From positions 62,001-126,000 of the forward strand of contig NZ_BMND01000013.1 in assembly GCF_014646275.1 (NCBI RefSeq): a stretch of 64,000 nucleotides of DNA, written 5' to 3'. This document shows positions 17,957 to 26,867 of the stretch, one piece after another. Position numbers and translations under genes: made by a program. The stretch's first letter is position 1. Every line of letters begins with the position of its first letter. This stretch comes from Streptomyces kronopolitis (GTDB lineage Bacteria > Actinomycetota > Actinomycetes > Streptomycetales > Streptomycetaceae). A model generated the notes under the pieces. The model had not been told where the DNA came from, made no database searches, and saw only the letters and a list, made by a program, of their open reading frames with translations.

Positions 17957-18802
17957 TCATGGCGTCGCCCGGCGGGCGGTGGCGAAACGGGGCCTGTTGT
18001 TGAGGTCCGGGTGGTCGGCCGCGTCGGCCCAGCCCCGCTCCTCGGTGAAGATCCACGGAACCTGTCCGCCCTGGGTGTCGGCGTGCTCGATGACGACCAC
18101 GCCACCGGGCCGCAGTAGGCGGTGTGCGGTCCGCTCGATGCCACGGATGGTGTCCAGGCCGTCCTGGCCCGAGAACAGCGCGAGCTCGGGGTCGTGGTCG
18201 CGGGCCTCGGGTGCGACGTACTCCCACTCGGTCAGCGGGATGTACGGCGGGTTGGAGACGACCAGGTCGACCTGCCCGTCCAGTTCGGGAAGCGCGGTCA
18301 GCGCGTCGCCGTGATGGAGAACGACGCGGGACCCCTCGACGTTCTTGCGGGCGTAGTCCAGGGCCTGCTCGGACAGCTCGACGGCGTGCACCCGGGAGCG
18401 GGGCACCTCCTGGGCCAGGGCCAGTGCGATGGCGCCCGAGCCGGTGCACAGGTCGACGATCAGCGGCTCGACGACGTCCATGGCCCGCACCGCGTCTATC
18501 GCCCAGCCGACCACCGACTCGGTCTCCGGGCGGGGCACGAACACCCCTGGCCCGACGGCGAGTTCGAGGTAGCGGAAGAACGCGCGTCCGGTGATGTGCT
18601 GGAGCGGCTCGCGGGCCTCGCGGCGGGCGACGGCCTCCCAGTAGCGGGCGTCGAAGTCGGCGTCCTTGACGTGGTGCAGCTCACCCCGTTTGACGGCGTG
18701 CACGAACGCGGCCAGTTCCTCGGCGTCGAAGCGCGGCGAGGGCACACCGGCGTCGGCCAGCCGCTGGGTGGCCTGGGCCACCTCGGCGAGCAGAAGGTTC
18801 AC
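17957..18802 (-). CDS. prmC: Release factor glutamine methyltransferase
   Basis: Methylates the Gln of the GGQ loop in release factors 1 and 2 using S-adenosylmethionine. The 281 residues show the N-terminal helical domain, the LQHITGRAFF segment, the VPRPETE motif, the SAM motif LIVDLCTGSGAIALALA and the catalytic NPPY near residue 183 (VVSNPPYIPLTE). GTG 18802 has AGGAAGG upstream. It directly follows its substrate gene prfA by about 94 bp, the usual order in bacteria. Confidence 0.95.
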   Translation of the reverse strand: MNLLLAEVAQATQRLADAGVPSPRFDAEELAAFVHAVKRGELHHVKDADFDARYWEAVARREAREPLQHITGRAFFRYLELAVGPGVFVPRPETESVVGWAIDAVRAMDVVEPLIVDLCTGSGAIALALAQEVPRSRVHAVELSEQALDYARKNVEGSRVVLHHGDALTALPELDGQVDLVVSNPPYIPLTEWEYVAPEARDHDPELALFSGQDGLDTIRGIERTAHRLLRPGGVVVIEHADTQGGQVPWIFTEERGWADAADHPDLNNRPRFATARRATP

Positions 18803-18896
18803 GGGGCCTTCCTCCTAGTGCGCTGCGTCTTCGTGGTGCGGTCCGCCGCCGGCCGGGGCCGCGGAGCGCGCCCGGTGGATACCGGCTGGTGCGGTC

Positions 18897-19976
18897 TTAC
18901 TGGGCGGCGGCGAGCTTGGCGGCCGAGTCGGCGTCGACACAGGCCTGGATGACCGGGTCGAGCTCGCCGTCGAGCACCTGGTCCAAGTTGTACGCCTTGA
19001 AGCCGACCCGGTGGTCCGAGATGCGGTTTTCCGGGAAGTTGTACGTCCGGATGCGCTCGGAGCGGTCGACGGTGCGGACCTGGCTGCGCCGGGCGTCGGA
19101 CGCCTCGCGCTCGGCCTCCTCCTGGGCGGCGGCCAGCAGCCGCGACCGCAGGATGCGCATCGCCTGCTCCTTGTTCTGGAGCTGGCTCTTCTCGTTCTGG
19201 CAGGAGACCACGATGCCGGTGGGCAGGTGCGTGATGCGGACCGCGGAGTCGGTGGTGTTGACGGACTGGCCGCCGGGCCCGGAGGAGCGGTAGACGTCGA
19301 TCCGCAGGTCGTTGGCGAGGATCTCGACCTCGACCTCCTCGGCCTCCGGCGTGACCAGCACACCGGCCGCGGAGGTGTGGATGCGGCCCTGCGACTCGGT
19401 GGCGGGCACCCGCTGGACGCGGTGCACCCCGCCCTCGTACTTCAGCCGCGCCCAGACGCCCTGCCCCGGCTCGGTGGCGCCGTTGCCGCCCTTGGTCTTC
19501 ACCGCGACCTGGACGTCCTTGTAGCCGCCGAGGTCGGACTCGTTGGCGTCCAGGATCTCGGTCTTCCAGCCGACCCGCTCGGCGTAGCGCAGATACATCC
19601 GCAGCAGGTCGCCGGCGAACAGCGCGGACTCCTCGCCGCCCTCGCCGGCCTTGACCTCGAGGATGACGTCCTTGTCGTCGCTGGGGTCGCGCGGGACGAG
19701 CAGCAGCCGCAGCTTCTCGGTCAGCTGCTCGCGCAGGGCGTCGATCTCCTTGACCTCGTCGGCGAAGTCCGGGTCGCCCTGGGCGAGTTCGCGCGCGGTC
19801 TCGATGTCGTCGCCGGTCTGCTTCCAGCCGCGGTAGGTCGTGATGATCGGGGTCAGCTCGGCGTAGCGCTTGTTGAGCCGCATGGCCTCGCGCTGGTCGG
19901 CGTGGACCGCGGGGTCGGCCAGCCGCTTCTCGAGATCGGCGTGCTCGCCGATCAGTTCTTCGACCGCCTCGAACAT
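18897..19976 (-). CDS. prfA: Peptide chain release factor 1
   Basis: Reads UAA and UAG stop codons and triggers peptide release on the ribosome. The 359-residue protein has the codon-reading PAT tripeptide near residue 191 (QRVPATESQGRIH), which marks it as RF1 rather than RF2, and the GGQ loop near 235 (SSGPGGQSVNTTDSAVR). The N-terminal helical domain and C-terminal KAYNLDQVLDGEL are normal. ATG 19976 has GAGGAACCC upstream. It is separated from rpmE by a strong hairpin, so it may have its own promoter in the rpmE-prfA gap or depend on read-through. Confidence 0.97.
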   Translation of the reverse strand: MFEAVEELIGEHADLEKRLADPAVHADQREAMRLNKRYAELTPIITTYRGWKQTGDDIETARELAQGDPDFADEVKEIDALREQLTEKLRLLLVPRDPSDDKDVILEVKAGEGGEESALFAGDLLRMYLRYAERVGWKTEILDANESDLGGYKDVQVAVKTKGGNGATEPGQGVWARLKYEGGVHRVQRVPATESQGRIHTSAAGVLVTPEAEEVEVEILANDLRIDVYRSSGPGGQSVNTTDSAVRITHLPTGIVVSCQNEKSQLQNKEQAMRILRSRLLAAAQEEAEREASDARRSQVRTVDRSERIRTYNFPENRISDHRVGFKAYNLDQVLDGELDPVIQACVDADSAAKLAAAQ

Positions 19977-20032
19977 CGTGGGTTCCTCTGCTGGCTGTGA
20001 CTACCGGGGGCCTGGTACGACGCAAACAAAGA

Positions 20033-20076
20033 CGCCGGTCCGGTCACCCCTGAGCAGGGGCGACCGGAGACCGGCG
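20033..20076 (-). terminator. Intrinsic terminator or attenuator after rpmE
   Basis: A stem of about 18 bp (outer arms CGCCGGT/ACCGGCG, inner CCGGTC/GACCGG and CCCCT/AGGGG) with a GAGC loop and a 2-nt bulge. On the minus strand it is followed by TCTTTGTTTG, a U-rich tail. It sits 13 bp beyond the rpmE stop and 57 bp before prfA. Confidence 0.8.
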
Positions 20077-20088
20077 CCTTGAGGGTCG

Positions 20089-20310
20089 CTACTTCTTGGC
20101 AGCGGCGCCCTTGCCGAAGCGGGCCTCGAAGCGGGCCACGCGGCCGCCCGTGTCCATGATCTTCTGCTTGCCCGTGTAGAACGGGTGGCACTCGGAGCAG
20201 ACGTCGGCGCGGATGGTGCCGCCGGCGACGGTGCTACGGGTGGTGAAGGACGCGCCACAGGTGCAGCTGACCTGGGTCTCGACGTAATCCGGGTGGATGT
20301 CGCGCTTCAA
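20089..20310 (-). CDS. rpmE: Ribosomal protein L31, zinc-binding (C+) form
   Basis: Large-subunit protein at the intersubunit bridge. The 73 residues contain four Cys suited to zinc binding: C16 and C18 (SCTCGAS) and C37 and C40 (DVCSECHPFYTG). This is therefore the zinc-containing paralogue rather than the zinc-free form made under zinc starvation. The start is TTG 20310 with AGGAG upstream. In S. coelicolor rpmE is reported as a member of the SigR disulphide-stress regulon. I looked for a clear GGGAAT-N18-GTT promoter here and did not find one. Confidence 0.96.
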   Translation of the reverse strand: MKRDIHPDYVETQVSCTCGASFTTRSTVAGGTIRADVCSECHPFYTGKQKIMDTGGRVARFEARFGKGAAAKK

Positions 20311-20485
20311 GGGATTCTCCTAGGTTCGGGAGTGCACCGGGTCGTGTCGCGGGTTGCGTCACGTGAACCGGGGCCGACGGTCCAGTCTGCCAGGACTAGC
20401 CGTATCTCCCAAAACCGGGGTGGAGCCTCGACTATTCCCGGGCCGCCTGCGCGGGCCGGCGGGCCCCCGGAGCGACGGCGTCCGG

Positions 20486-21610
20486 CTACTTCACGTACCG
20501 GTCCGTGCCGCCCTGGTCACCGGCCGAGCCCTTGGTGGCGGACTTCGGGATCTCCCGGTCCTGCCGGAGCGCGTCCCACACCAGGCGGCTCTGCTTCTCC
20601 AGCGGCACCACCCGGTCGGGGTTGGTCTTGTCGTACGTGACCGGCAGCGTCACCATGTTGATGTTGTCCGACCCGATGTTGCCCAGGCTCTTGGCCAGTC
20701 CGGTCAGCTCGCTGACCGAGTTGAGGTCGGTGTCGGTGGTGATGGCCTTGGTGGCCGTGTCGGCGATGTCGTAGAGCTTGGTGGGGTTGGTGAGCACCCC
20801 GACGTTCTTGACCTGGTTCATCAGGGCCTTCAGGAACGTCTGCTGGAGCTGGATGCGGCCCAGGTCGCTGCCGTCGCCGCCGGGGACGCCGTGCCGGGTG
20901 CGGACCAGGCCGAGCGACTGCTCGCCGTTCAGGGTGTGCGTGCCGGCCGGCAGGTGCAGATGGCTGTTGTTGTCGTTGATCGACTTCTTGGTGGTGACCT
21001 CCACCCCGCCCAGCGCGTCGATCAGCTTCTTGAAGCCGGTGAAGTCGACCTCGATGAAGTGGTCCATCCGGACCCCGCTGATCGACTCGACGGTCTTCAC
21101 GGCGCAGGCCGGGCCGCCGACCTCGAAGGCGGTGTTGAACATCGCCCGGTCCTGCCCGGGGACGTCCTTGCCGTTGCTGCTGCAGTCCGGGCGCTTGACC
21201 AGGGTGTCGCGCGGGATGCTCACCACGCTGGCCTTCTTGCGGCCCTTGTAGACGTGCACGATCATCGCCGTGTCGGAGCGCGCGCCGCCCTCGTCCTTGC
21301 CGTACTCCCCGTTCTTGCCGGCCCGGGAGTCGGAGCCCATGACGAGGATGTCCATCGAGCCGTTGTCGACGTTCTTCGGCCGGTCGTGGCCGAGGGCGGA
21401 GTTGATGTCGACGCCCTTGAGGTTGCCGTTGAGCTTGAAGTAGACGTAGCCGAGCCCGGCGCCACCCAGCAGCACGGCGCTGACCGCCACGCACAGGGTG
21501 ATGGTCAGTATCCGGCGGCGTCGGGTGGGCCCTTTGCGCCGACGGCCCGTGGCCCGTATGCCGCGGGCACGGCTTTCGGCCGTCTTCGCGGTCCCGTTGC
21601 TGTCCGCCAT
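20486..21610 (-). CDS. LytR-CpsA-Psr (LCP) family cell-wall polymer ligase
   Basis: Membrane-anchored enzyme family that transfers glycopolymers from polyprenyl carriers to peptidoglycan. The 374 residues have a basic cytoplasmic N-terminus (GRRRKGPTRRRR), one transmembrane helix at about residues 34-55, and an extracellular LCP domain. Family motifs are LVMGSDSRAG, GGARSDTAMIVHV (Arg/Asp phosphate-binding), SIPRDTLV, FNTAFEVGG and LVRTRHGVPGGDGSDLGRIQ. ATG 21610 has GAGGAGCAG upstream. It lies between rho and rpmE and carries its own leader. The WecA-type enzyme at 13638-14987 could supply the lipid-linked substrate. Confidence 0.93.
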   Translation of the reverse strand: MADSNGTAKTAESRARGIRATGRRRKGPTRRRRILTITLCVAVSAVLLGGAGLGYVYFKLNGNLKGVDINSALGHDRPKNVDNGSMDILVMGSDSRAGKNGEYGKDEGGARSDTAMIVHVYKGRKKASVVSIPRDTLVKRPDCSSNGKDVPGQDRAMFNTAFEVGGPACAVKTVESISGVRMDHFIEVDFTGFKKLIDALGGVEVTTKKSINDNNSHLHLPAGTHTLNGEQSLGLVRTRHGVPGGDGSDLGRIQLQQTFLKALMNQVKNVGVLTNPTKLYDIADTATKAITTDTDLNSVSELTGLAKSLGNIGSDNINMVTLPVTYDKTNPDRVVPLEKQSRLVWDALRQDREIPKSATKGSAGDQGGTDRYVK

Positions 21611-21960
21611 CTGCTCCTCAGTCCTCGTTCGCTCGGCTGCGCCCCGCCGCCATCGGACAGCGCGTTGTCATGCCCGGTGCGCCCTGTCAGACGGGAGGTC
21701 GACGGGAAGGGTTGCACAGCGAGTCATGAGCGCTTTCTTAGAAAGTCGCGGCGACAAGATCCGCCTACCCGGGACTTTCGTCCTCCCCACCTGGGCTTTC
21801 GTCCCGTTTTCCGCCGTGGCCGAAACCGCCCGGAGAGCAGTGGATCTGTGCGGAACGTCTCAAACCCGGCGTCCGCGGGCCCGGCCGGACAGGGGCGCAG
21901 GTCACAGTGCGCCCCTGCCGCCCGGGAAGGCGGCGGGCAGTGAGGCGGCGGGCAGCACGA

Positions 21961-21991
21961 AGCCCCCCTCGCCGCGGCGGCGAGGGGGGCT
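21961..21991 (-). terminator. Perfect hairpin terminator after rho
   Basis: A perfect 15-bp inverted repeat around a single central base (AGCCCCCCTCGCCGC / GCGGCGAGGGGGGCT), 30 bp beyond the rho stop codon. No U-tract follows. It likely separates rho from the LCP gene. Confidence 0.8.
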
Positions 21992-22021
21992 CGGTGGACG
22001 GCGCGGACGCGCCCGCGGGCG

Positions 22022-24058
22022 TCAGTCGTTGCCGTTGCCCGTGGTCGGCGTCGTCTTCTGGATCTGGAGCAGGAACTCCGCGTTGGACTTCGTCTGCTTC
22101 ATCTTGTCCAGCAGCAGCTCGATGGCCTGCTGCTGGTCCAGGGCGTGCAGCACCCGGCGCAGCTTCCACACGACGGCCAGCTCGTCGCTGCCCATCAGGA
22201 TCTCCTCCTTGCGGGTGCTGGACGCGTCCACGTCCACCGCCGGGAAGATGCGCTTGTCCGAGAGCTTGCGGTCGAGCTTGAGCTCCAGGTTGCCGGTGCC
22301 CTTGAACTCCTCGAAGATCACCTCGTCCATCCGCGAGCCGGTCTCGACCAGCGCGGTGGCCAGGATGGTCAGCGAGCCGCCGTCCTCGATGTTGCGCGCC
22401 GCACCGAAGAAGCGCTTCGGCGGGTAGAGGGCGGTCGAGTCGACACCACCGGACAGGATGCGGCCGGAGGCCGGGGCGGCGAGGTTGTACGCACGTCCCA
22501 GACGGGTGATCGAGTCCAGCAGGACGACCACGTCGTGGCCCAGCTCGACGAGGCGCTTGGCGCGCTCGATGGCCAGCTCGGCGACGGTGGTGTGGTCCTC
22601 GGCCGGGCGGTCGAAGGTCGAGGAGATGACCTCGCCCTTCACCGACCGCTGCATGTCGGTGACCTCTTCGGGACGCTCGTCGACGAGGACGACCATCAGG
22701 TGGCACTCGGGGTTGTTGCGGGTGATCGAGTTGGCGATCGCCTGCATGATCATGGTCTTGCCGGTCTTCGGCGGGGCCACGATCAGACCGCGCTGGCCCT
22801 TGCCGATCGGGGTGACCAGATCGATGATCCGGGTCGTCAGCCCGCCCGACTCACCCTCCAGGCGCAGTCGCTCCTGCGGGTAAAGGGGCGTCAGCTTCCC
22901 GAACTCCGGCCGCCCGCGGCCCTGTTCGGGCGCCACGCTGTTGACCGTGTCGAGGCGGACCAGCGCGTTGAACTTCTCGCGCCGCTCGCCGTCCTTGGGC
23001 TGGCGGACCGCGCCGGTGACGTGGTCGCCCTTGCGCAGGCCGTTCTTGCGGACCTGGGCGAGCGAGACGTACACGTCGTTCGGGCCCGGGAGGTAGCCGG
23101 AGGTCCGGATGAACGCGTAGTTGTCGAGGATGTCGAGGATGCCCGCGACGGGGATCAGCACGTCGTCCTCGGAGACCTGCGGCTCGTTGCCGAAGTCCTC
23201 GCGGCCCCCGCGACGGCCGCGGCGGTCGCGGTAGCGGCCGCGACGGCCCCGGCGGCCGCCCTCGAAGTCGTCGTCGTCGTTGTCATTGCGGCGGTCGCGC
23301 TGGCGCTGGCCGCCCTGACCACCCTGGCCGCCGCCGTCGCCGGCGTCGCCCTTGCGGCGGTCGCCGCGGTCGCGCTGGCGCTGGCCGCGGTCCCCGCGGT
23401 CGCCCTTCTGGCCGCGGTCCTGGCGGTCCCCGCGCTCCTGGCGCTCGCCCTTGCCCGGACGGCCCTCGCCGGTCTCCTGCGGGGAGACGGCGGTGTCGGT
23501 CCTGGCCTCGGTGCGGGTGTCGGTCTTCACCTCGACCTTGGTGTCGGTCTTGAGGTCGCCGGAGACGGCCTCGGGGCTGCCCGCGGCGGCGGTGGCGCGG
23601 CGCCGGCGGCGCTCGCCGGCCGGCTGCTCGTCGCTGACCGGCTGGCCGGGGATGTCGATCTGCTGCTGGGCCCCGGCCTTCTCGGCGGCCTTGGCGCCCT
23701 TGTCGGACGCGGCCGCCTTGCCGGCGGCCTGCTCCGCGCCGTCGTCGCCGGTGCGGGCCTTGGAGGTCGCACGGCGCTTGGGCTTGGTCTCGGTGTCGGC
23801 GGACGCGTCGGCCTTGGCGCCGGAGCCTCCGGCCTGCTTCTCCTTGATGACCTCGATCAGCTGGCTCTTGCGCATCCGCGCGGTGCCCTTGATGCCGAGG
23901 CCGGAGGCGACCTGCTGCAGCTCTGCCAGGACCATGCCGTCAAGGCCGGTGCCGGAACGGCGGCGCCGCGTGGTTGCAGGCGCAGCGGGAGCGTCCGTGG
24001 CGGGCGCGGTGGCACTGCCATCGGTACGCGCGCCCATCAGATCGGTGGTGTCGCTCAC
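22022..24058 (-). CDS. rho: Transcription termination factor Rho with long basic insertion
   Basis: RNA-dependent ATPase/helicase that ends transcription. At 678 residues it is about 260 longer than E. coli Rho. The N-terminal helical domain (about 38-76, LQQVASGLGIKGTARMRKSQ) is followed by a low-complexity insert from about 80 to 285. Its last part is Arg/Gly/Asp-rich (RGDRGQRQRDRGDRR, RRGRRGRYRDRR). The cold-shock RNA-binding domain then resumes (VAGILDILDNYAFIRTSGYL). The ATPase domain has Walker A PPKTGKT near residue 428, VLLDSITRLGRAYN and the GGSLTILATALVETGS loop. Such inserts are known in high-GC actinobacteria and widen RNA affinity. Preceded by a 386-bp leader. Confidence 0.97.
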   Translation of the reverse strand: MSDTTDLMGARTDGSATAPATDAPAAPATTRRRRSGTGLDGMVLAELQQVASGLGIKGTARMRKSQLIEVIKEKQAGGSGAKADASADTETKPKRRATSKARTGDDGAEQAAGKAAASDKGAKAAEKAGAQQQIDIPGQPVSDEQPAGERRRRRATAAAGSPEAVSGDLKTDTKVEVKTDTRTEARTDTAVSPQETGEGRPGKGERQERGDRQDRGQKGDRGDRGQRQRDRGDRRKGDAGDGGGQGGQGGQRQRDRRNDNDDDDFEGGRRGRRGRYRDRRGRRGGREDFGNEPQVSEDDVLIPVAGILDILDNYAFIRTSGYLPGPNDVYVSLAQVRKNGLRKGDHVTGAVRQPKDGERREKFNALVRLDTVNSVAPEQGRGRPEFGKLTPLYPQERLRLEGESGGLTTRIIDLVTPIGKGQRGLIVAPPKTGKTMIMQAIANSITRNNPECHLMVVLVDERPEEVTDMQRSVKGEVISSTFDRPAEDHTTVAELAIERAKRLVELGHDVVVLLDSITRLGRAYNLAAPASGRILSGGVDSTALYPPKRFFGAARNIEDGGSLTILATALVETGSRMDEVIFEEFKGTGNLELKLDRKLSDKRIFPAVDVDASSTRKEEILMGSDELAVVWKLRRVLHALDQQQAIELLLDKMKQTKSNAEFLLQIQKTTPTTGNGND

Positions 24059-24444
24059 GAAGGGTCCTTCCCTGGAGCGGGCGTCGGCCTGTCTGGCTCG
24101 GCGACCGGTTGTGCTGTCCGGCTGGGTCCTTGGTCTGCTGGACCGGGCCGGGGCGGTGGTCCCGCCGGAAATGGCGGAGAGATCAGTTCATGGCGCCGGC
24201 GTGAGGAGATGCAGAGTGGCCATTCACCACGCCGATTCCGGAGCGTGCTCACTCCCGCTCAGGCAATTGCCGGTTTCGACAATTGCGCCAAGCAATTTGG
24301 GAGGCTCCCGGAAGAAAGTGGTCCCGATGGGGGACACGAAGCACCGCGCCGCTCAGGCGTCGAGTACTGACTTGAGGTTAACACTACCGGATCCAACAAA
24401 CATTCCCCCTCTCCAAGACCGGCAATCGTCGGCCACCTGCGTGC
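24059..24444 (-). other. Long untranslated gap and leader between thrB and rho
   Basis: 386 bp without a supported gene. It is locally less GC-rich around 24260-24310, with repeated AATTGC/GCAATT segments (CAATTGCC, GACAATTGCGCC, AGCAATTTGGG) that could pair. On the minus strand GGGAAT at 24407-24402 and GTT at 24382-24380 are 19 bases apart, close to but not exactly the SigR promoter pattern. Rho genes are often autoregulated through long leaders, so this region is a candidate for that. Confidence 0.45.
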
Positions 24445-25362
24445 TCACCCGGCGAGCGGCAGTACGCAGGCGCCCGCCGCGTCGAGGGCCAGGCGGTTCG
24501 CCGCCCACCCCTCGCCCGCCAGTGCCGCGACCTTCTCGGCCGCCGCGTCCTCGACCAGCGCGAGCACGGTGGGGCCCGCACCGGACACGACTGCGGGGAC
24601 GCCGTCCGCGCGCAGCCGGTTCACCAGGGCCACGCTCTCCGGCATCGCCGGAGCGCGGTATTCCTGGTGGAGTCGGTCCTCGGTCGCGGCGAGCAGCAGC
24701 TCGGGGCGCCTGGTCAGGGCCTCGACGAGCAGTGCGGCGCGACCGGCGTTGGCCGCGGCGTCCACATGCGGGACGGTGCGCGGCAGCAGTCCGCGGGCGG
24801 TCTCGGTGAGCACCGGCTTTCCGGGCACGAAGACCACCGGAACGATGGAATCGGCGGGATCCATCCGGATCGCGCGTGCGGTTCCGGAGTCCATCCAGGC
24901 GAGCGTGAATCCGCCCAGCAGGCACGCGGCGACATTGTCGGGGTGGCCCTCGATCTCGGTGGCCAGTTCCAGCAGTGCGGTGTCGTCGAGCTTTTGCTCG
25001 CCGCCTATCGTCACGGCGCGCGCGGCGACGATGCCGGCGCAGATGGCGGCGGAGGAGGACCCCAGGCCACGGCCGTGCGGAATGCGGTTGGCGCAGACGA
25101 TTTCCAGGCCGCGCGGCTGTCCGCCGAGCAGCTCGAAGGCGGTGCGCATCGACCGTACGAGCAGATGGCTCTCGTCGCGGGGCAGGCCGTCGGCGCCCTC
25201 ACCTGCGATGTCGATGTGCAGGCCGGAGTCGGCGACCCGGACCACGACATCGTCGTACAGGCCCAGGGAAAGACCCAGGGCATCGAAGCCGGGACCGAGA
25301 TTGGCGCTGGTAGCGGGGGTGCGCACCCGGACGGCGGCGGCGCGGAACGCGGGACCGGCCAT
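24445..25362 (-). CDS. thrB: Homoserine kinase
   Basis: GHMP-family kinase that phosphorylates homoserine with ATP in threonine synthesis. The 305 residues start with VRVRTPATSANLGPGFD (motif 1), then the phosphate-binding GHMP loop PHGRGLGSSSAAI (about residues 90-102) and a C-terminal SGAGPTVLALVED motif 3. ATG 25362 was chosen because homology begins there and AAGGAGAG lies upstream. The order hom-thrC-thrB on this strand gives the threonine branch in two steps, but a 411-bp gap separates thrB from thrC, so thrB may have its own promoter. Confidence 0.95.
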   Translation of the reverse strand: MAGPAFRAAAVRVRTPATSANLGPGFDALGLSLGLYDDVVVRVADSGLHIDIAGEGADGLPRDESHLLVRSMRTAFELLGGQPRGLEIVCANRIPHGRGLGSSSAAICAGIVAARAVTIGGEQKLDDTALLELATEIEGHPDNVAACLLGGFTLAWMDSGTARAIRMDPADSIVPVVFVPGKPVLTETARGLLPRTVPHVDAAANAGRAALLVEALTRRPELLLAATEDRLHQEYRAPAMPESVALVNRLRADGVPAVVSGAGPTVLALVEDAAAEKVAALAGEGWAANRLALDAAGACVLPLAG

Positions 25363-25740
25363 CGCTCGATGACTCTCCTTGATTGATGCTGCGGTACTGC
25401 CCCGGAACGCCGCGGCGCCGAGGCGCCCGGCCGGCTCATGGGGACCGTTCTGACCTGCCCTGCACACCACTGCGTCATGCCGTGGGGAGGGGAGTTGGCT
25501 GCCAGCCTATCGAAGGAAGGTTCTGTCGCGACATAGGGCGCACAGGAGGCGCACGATGCGTGTCGCGCACCGCCTCGTGCACCGGCGCCGCGTTCCCCGG
25601 CTTCTGCGGCCTTTGCGGCCTTTGCAGGCCGCGCCGGCCGGGCCGACTTCGCCGCCTTCGCGGCATTGCTGGCTTTGCGGCTGCGCAGCAGGGCGCCGCG
25701 CGGAGGTGACGGGACGCACATCGCGTCCCGCCACCGGATG
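25363..25740. other. Gap between thrC and thrB, no gene supported
   Basis: Holds a perfect 10-bp palindrome TGTCGCGACA at 25524-25533, about 160 bp before the thrB start, and a stretch at 25580-25690 with repeated GCGGCCTTTGC-like words that translates as Ala/Lys or Pro/Arg repeats in all frames. I take the latter as simple sequence rather than a gene. Confidence 0.45.
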
Positions 25741-25766
25741 CCGTGCGGGCGGCCCCGCCCGCACGG
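25741..25766 (-). terminator. Hairpin terminator after thrC
   Basis: CCGTGCGGGCGG at 25741-25752 pairs perfectly with CCGCCCGCACGG at 25755-25766 (2-nt loop), 7 bp beyond the thrC stop. It probably ends the hom-thrC transcript. Confidence 0.75.
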
Positions 25767-25773
25767 CGGCGTC

Positions 25774-26859
25774 CTAGGCGAGGCCGAGGCGCTCGGCGGC
25801 GGCGTCCGCGTCGATCGGGACCGTCACCGGCTGCGGCGCGCCGGCCACCGCCCAGTCCGGGTCCTTGAGGCCGTTGCCGGTGACCGTGCAGACGATGCGC
25901 TGGCCGGGGTCGACCTTGCCCTCCTCGGCGGCCTTGAGCAGGCCGGCCACCGAAGCGGCCGAGGCGGGCTCCACGAAGACGCCCTCCTGCGCGGCCAACA
26001 GGCGGTAGGCGGACAGGATTTGACGGTCGGTCACGTCATCGATGAAGCCGCCGGACTCGTCCCGCGCCCGCTCGGCGTTCGCCCACGAGGCGGGGTTTCC
26101 GATGCGGATCGCGGTGGCGATGGTCGTCGGGTCCTTGACGACCTCGCCGCGCACGATCGGGGCGCTGCCGGAGGCCTGGAAGCCCCACATGCGCGGGGTG
26201 CGGGAGGCGATGCCGTCGGCCGCGTACTCCTGGTAGCCGCGCCAGTACGCGGTGATGTTGCCGGCGTTGCCGACCGGCAGCACATGGATGTCCGGCGCGT
26301 CGTCGAGCATGTCGACGATCTCGAAGGCCGCGGTCTTCTGGCCCTCGATGCGCACCGGGTTCACGGAGTTCACGAGTGCGACGGGGTAGTTGTCGGAGAG
26401 CCGGCGGGCCAGCGTCAGGCAGTCGTCGAAGTTTCCGTCGACCTGGAGGATCTTCGCGCCGTGGACCAGGGCCTGGCCCATCTTGCCGAGCGCGATTTTG
26501 CCCTGCGGGACGAGCACCGCGCAGACCATGCCCGCGCGGACCGCGTAGGCCGCGGCCGAGGCGGAGGTGTTGCCCGTGGACGCGCAGATGACCGCCTTCG
26601 CGCCCTCCTCCTTGGCGCGGGTGATGGCCATCGTCATGCCGCGGTCCTTGAAGGAACCGGTGGGGTTGGCGCCCTCGACCTTGAGGTGCACCTCGCACCC
26701 CGTGCGCTCGGAGAGGACCTGGGCCGGTACGAGGGGGGTGCCGCCCTCCCGGAGGGTGACGGCCTCGGTCGTGTCGCTGACCGGGAGCCGGCCGCGGTAT
26801 TCCTCGATGATTCCGCGCCACTGACTGCTCGTCGTGGACACGGTGGAATTGGCTGACAT
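25774..26859 (-). CDS. thrC: Threonine synthase
   Basis: PLP enzyme converting O-phosphohomoserine to threonine. The 361 residues have the PLP lysine at K71 (NPTGSFKDRGM), the CASTGNTSASAAAYA loop, GKIALGKMGQAL, and the phosphate-binding PVGNAGNITAYW motif. Length and motifs fit the short bacterial class. The ATG at 26859 is 8 bp downstream of the hom stop with GAGGA serving as ribosome binding site, so the two are one transcription unit. A terminator follows. Confidence 0.96.
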   Translation of the reverse strand: MSANSTVSTTSSQWRGIIEEYRGRLPVSDTTEAVTLREGGTPLVPAQVLSERTGCEVHLKVEGANPTGSFKDRGMTMAITRAKEEGAKAVICASTGNTSASAAAYAVRAGMVCAVLVPQGKIALGKMGQALVHGAKILQVDGNFDDCLTLARRLSDNYPVALVNSVNPVRIEGQKTAAFEIVDMLDDAPDIHVLPVGNAGNITAYWRGYQEYAADGIASRTPRMWGFQASGSAPIVRGEVVKDPTTIATAIRIGNPASWANAERARDESGGFIDDVTDRQILSAYRLLAAQEGVFVEPASAASVAGLLKAAEEGKVDPGQRIVCTVTGNGLKDPDWAVAGAPQPVTVPIDADAAAERLGLA

Positions 26860-26867
26860 GGGTTCCT

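Noticed and set aside
20311..20400. SigR promoter before rpmE
   Set aside because: Expected from the S. coelicolor regulon, but no GGGAAT-N18-GTT pattern is visible here.
22145..24370. 741-codon plus-strand frame opposite rho
   Set aside because: It is the mirror of the rho reading frame, with no domain or ribosome binding site; typical of high-GC DNA.
25540..25720. Ala/Lys-rich reading frame between thrC and thrB
   Set aside because: Repeat-like in all frames, no start with a ribosome binding site and no homology; treated as simple sequence.
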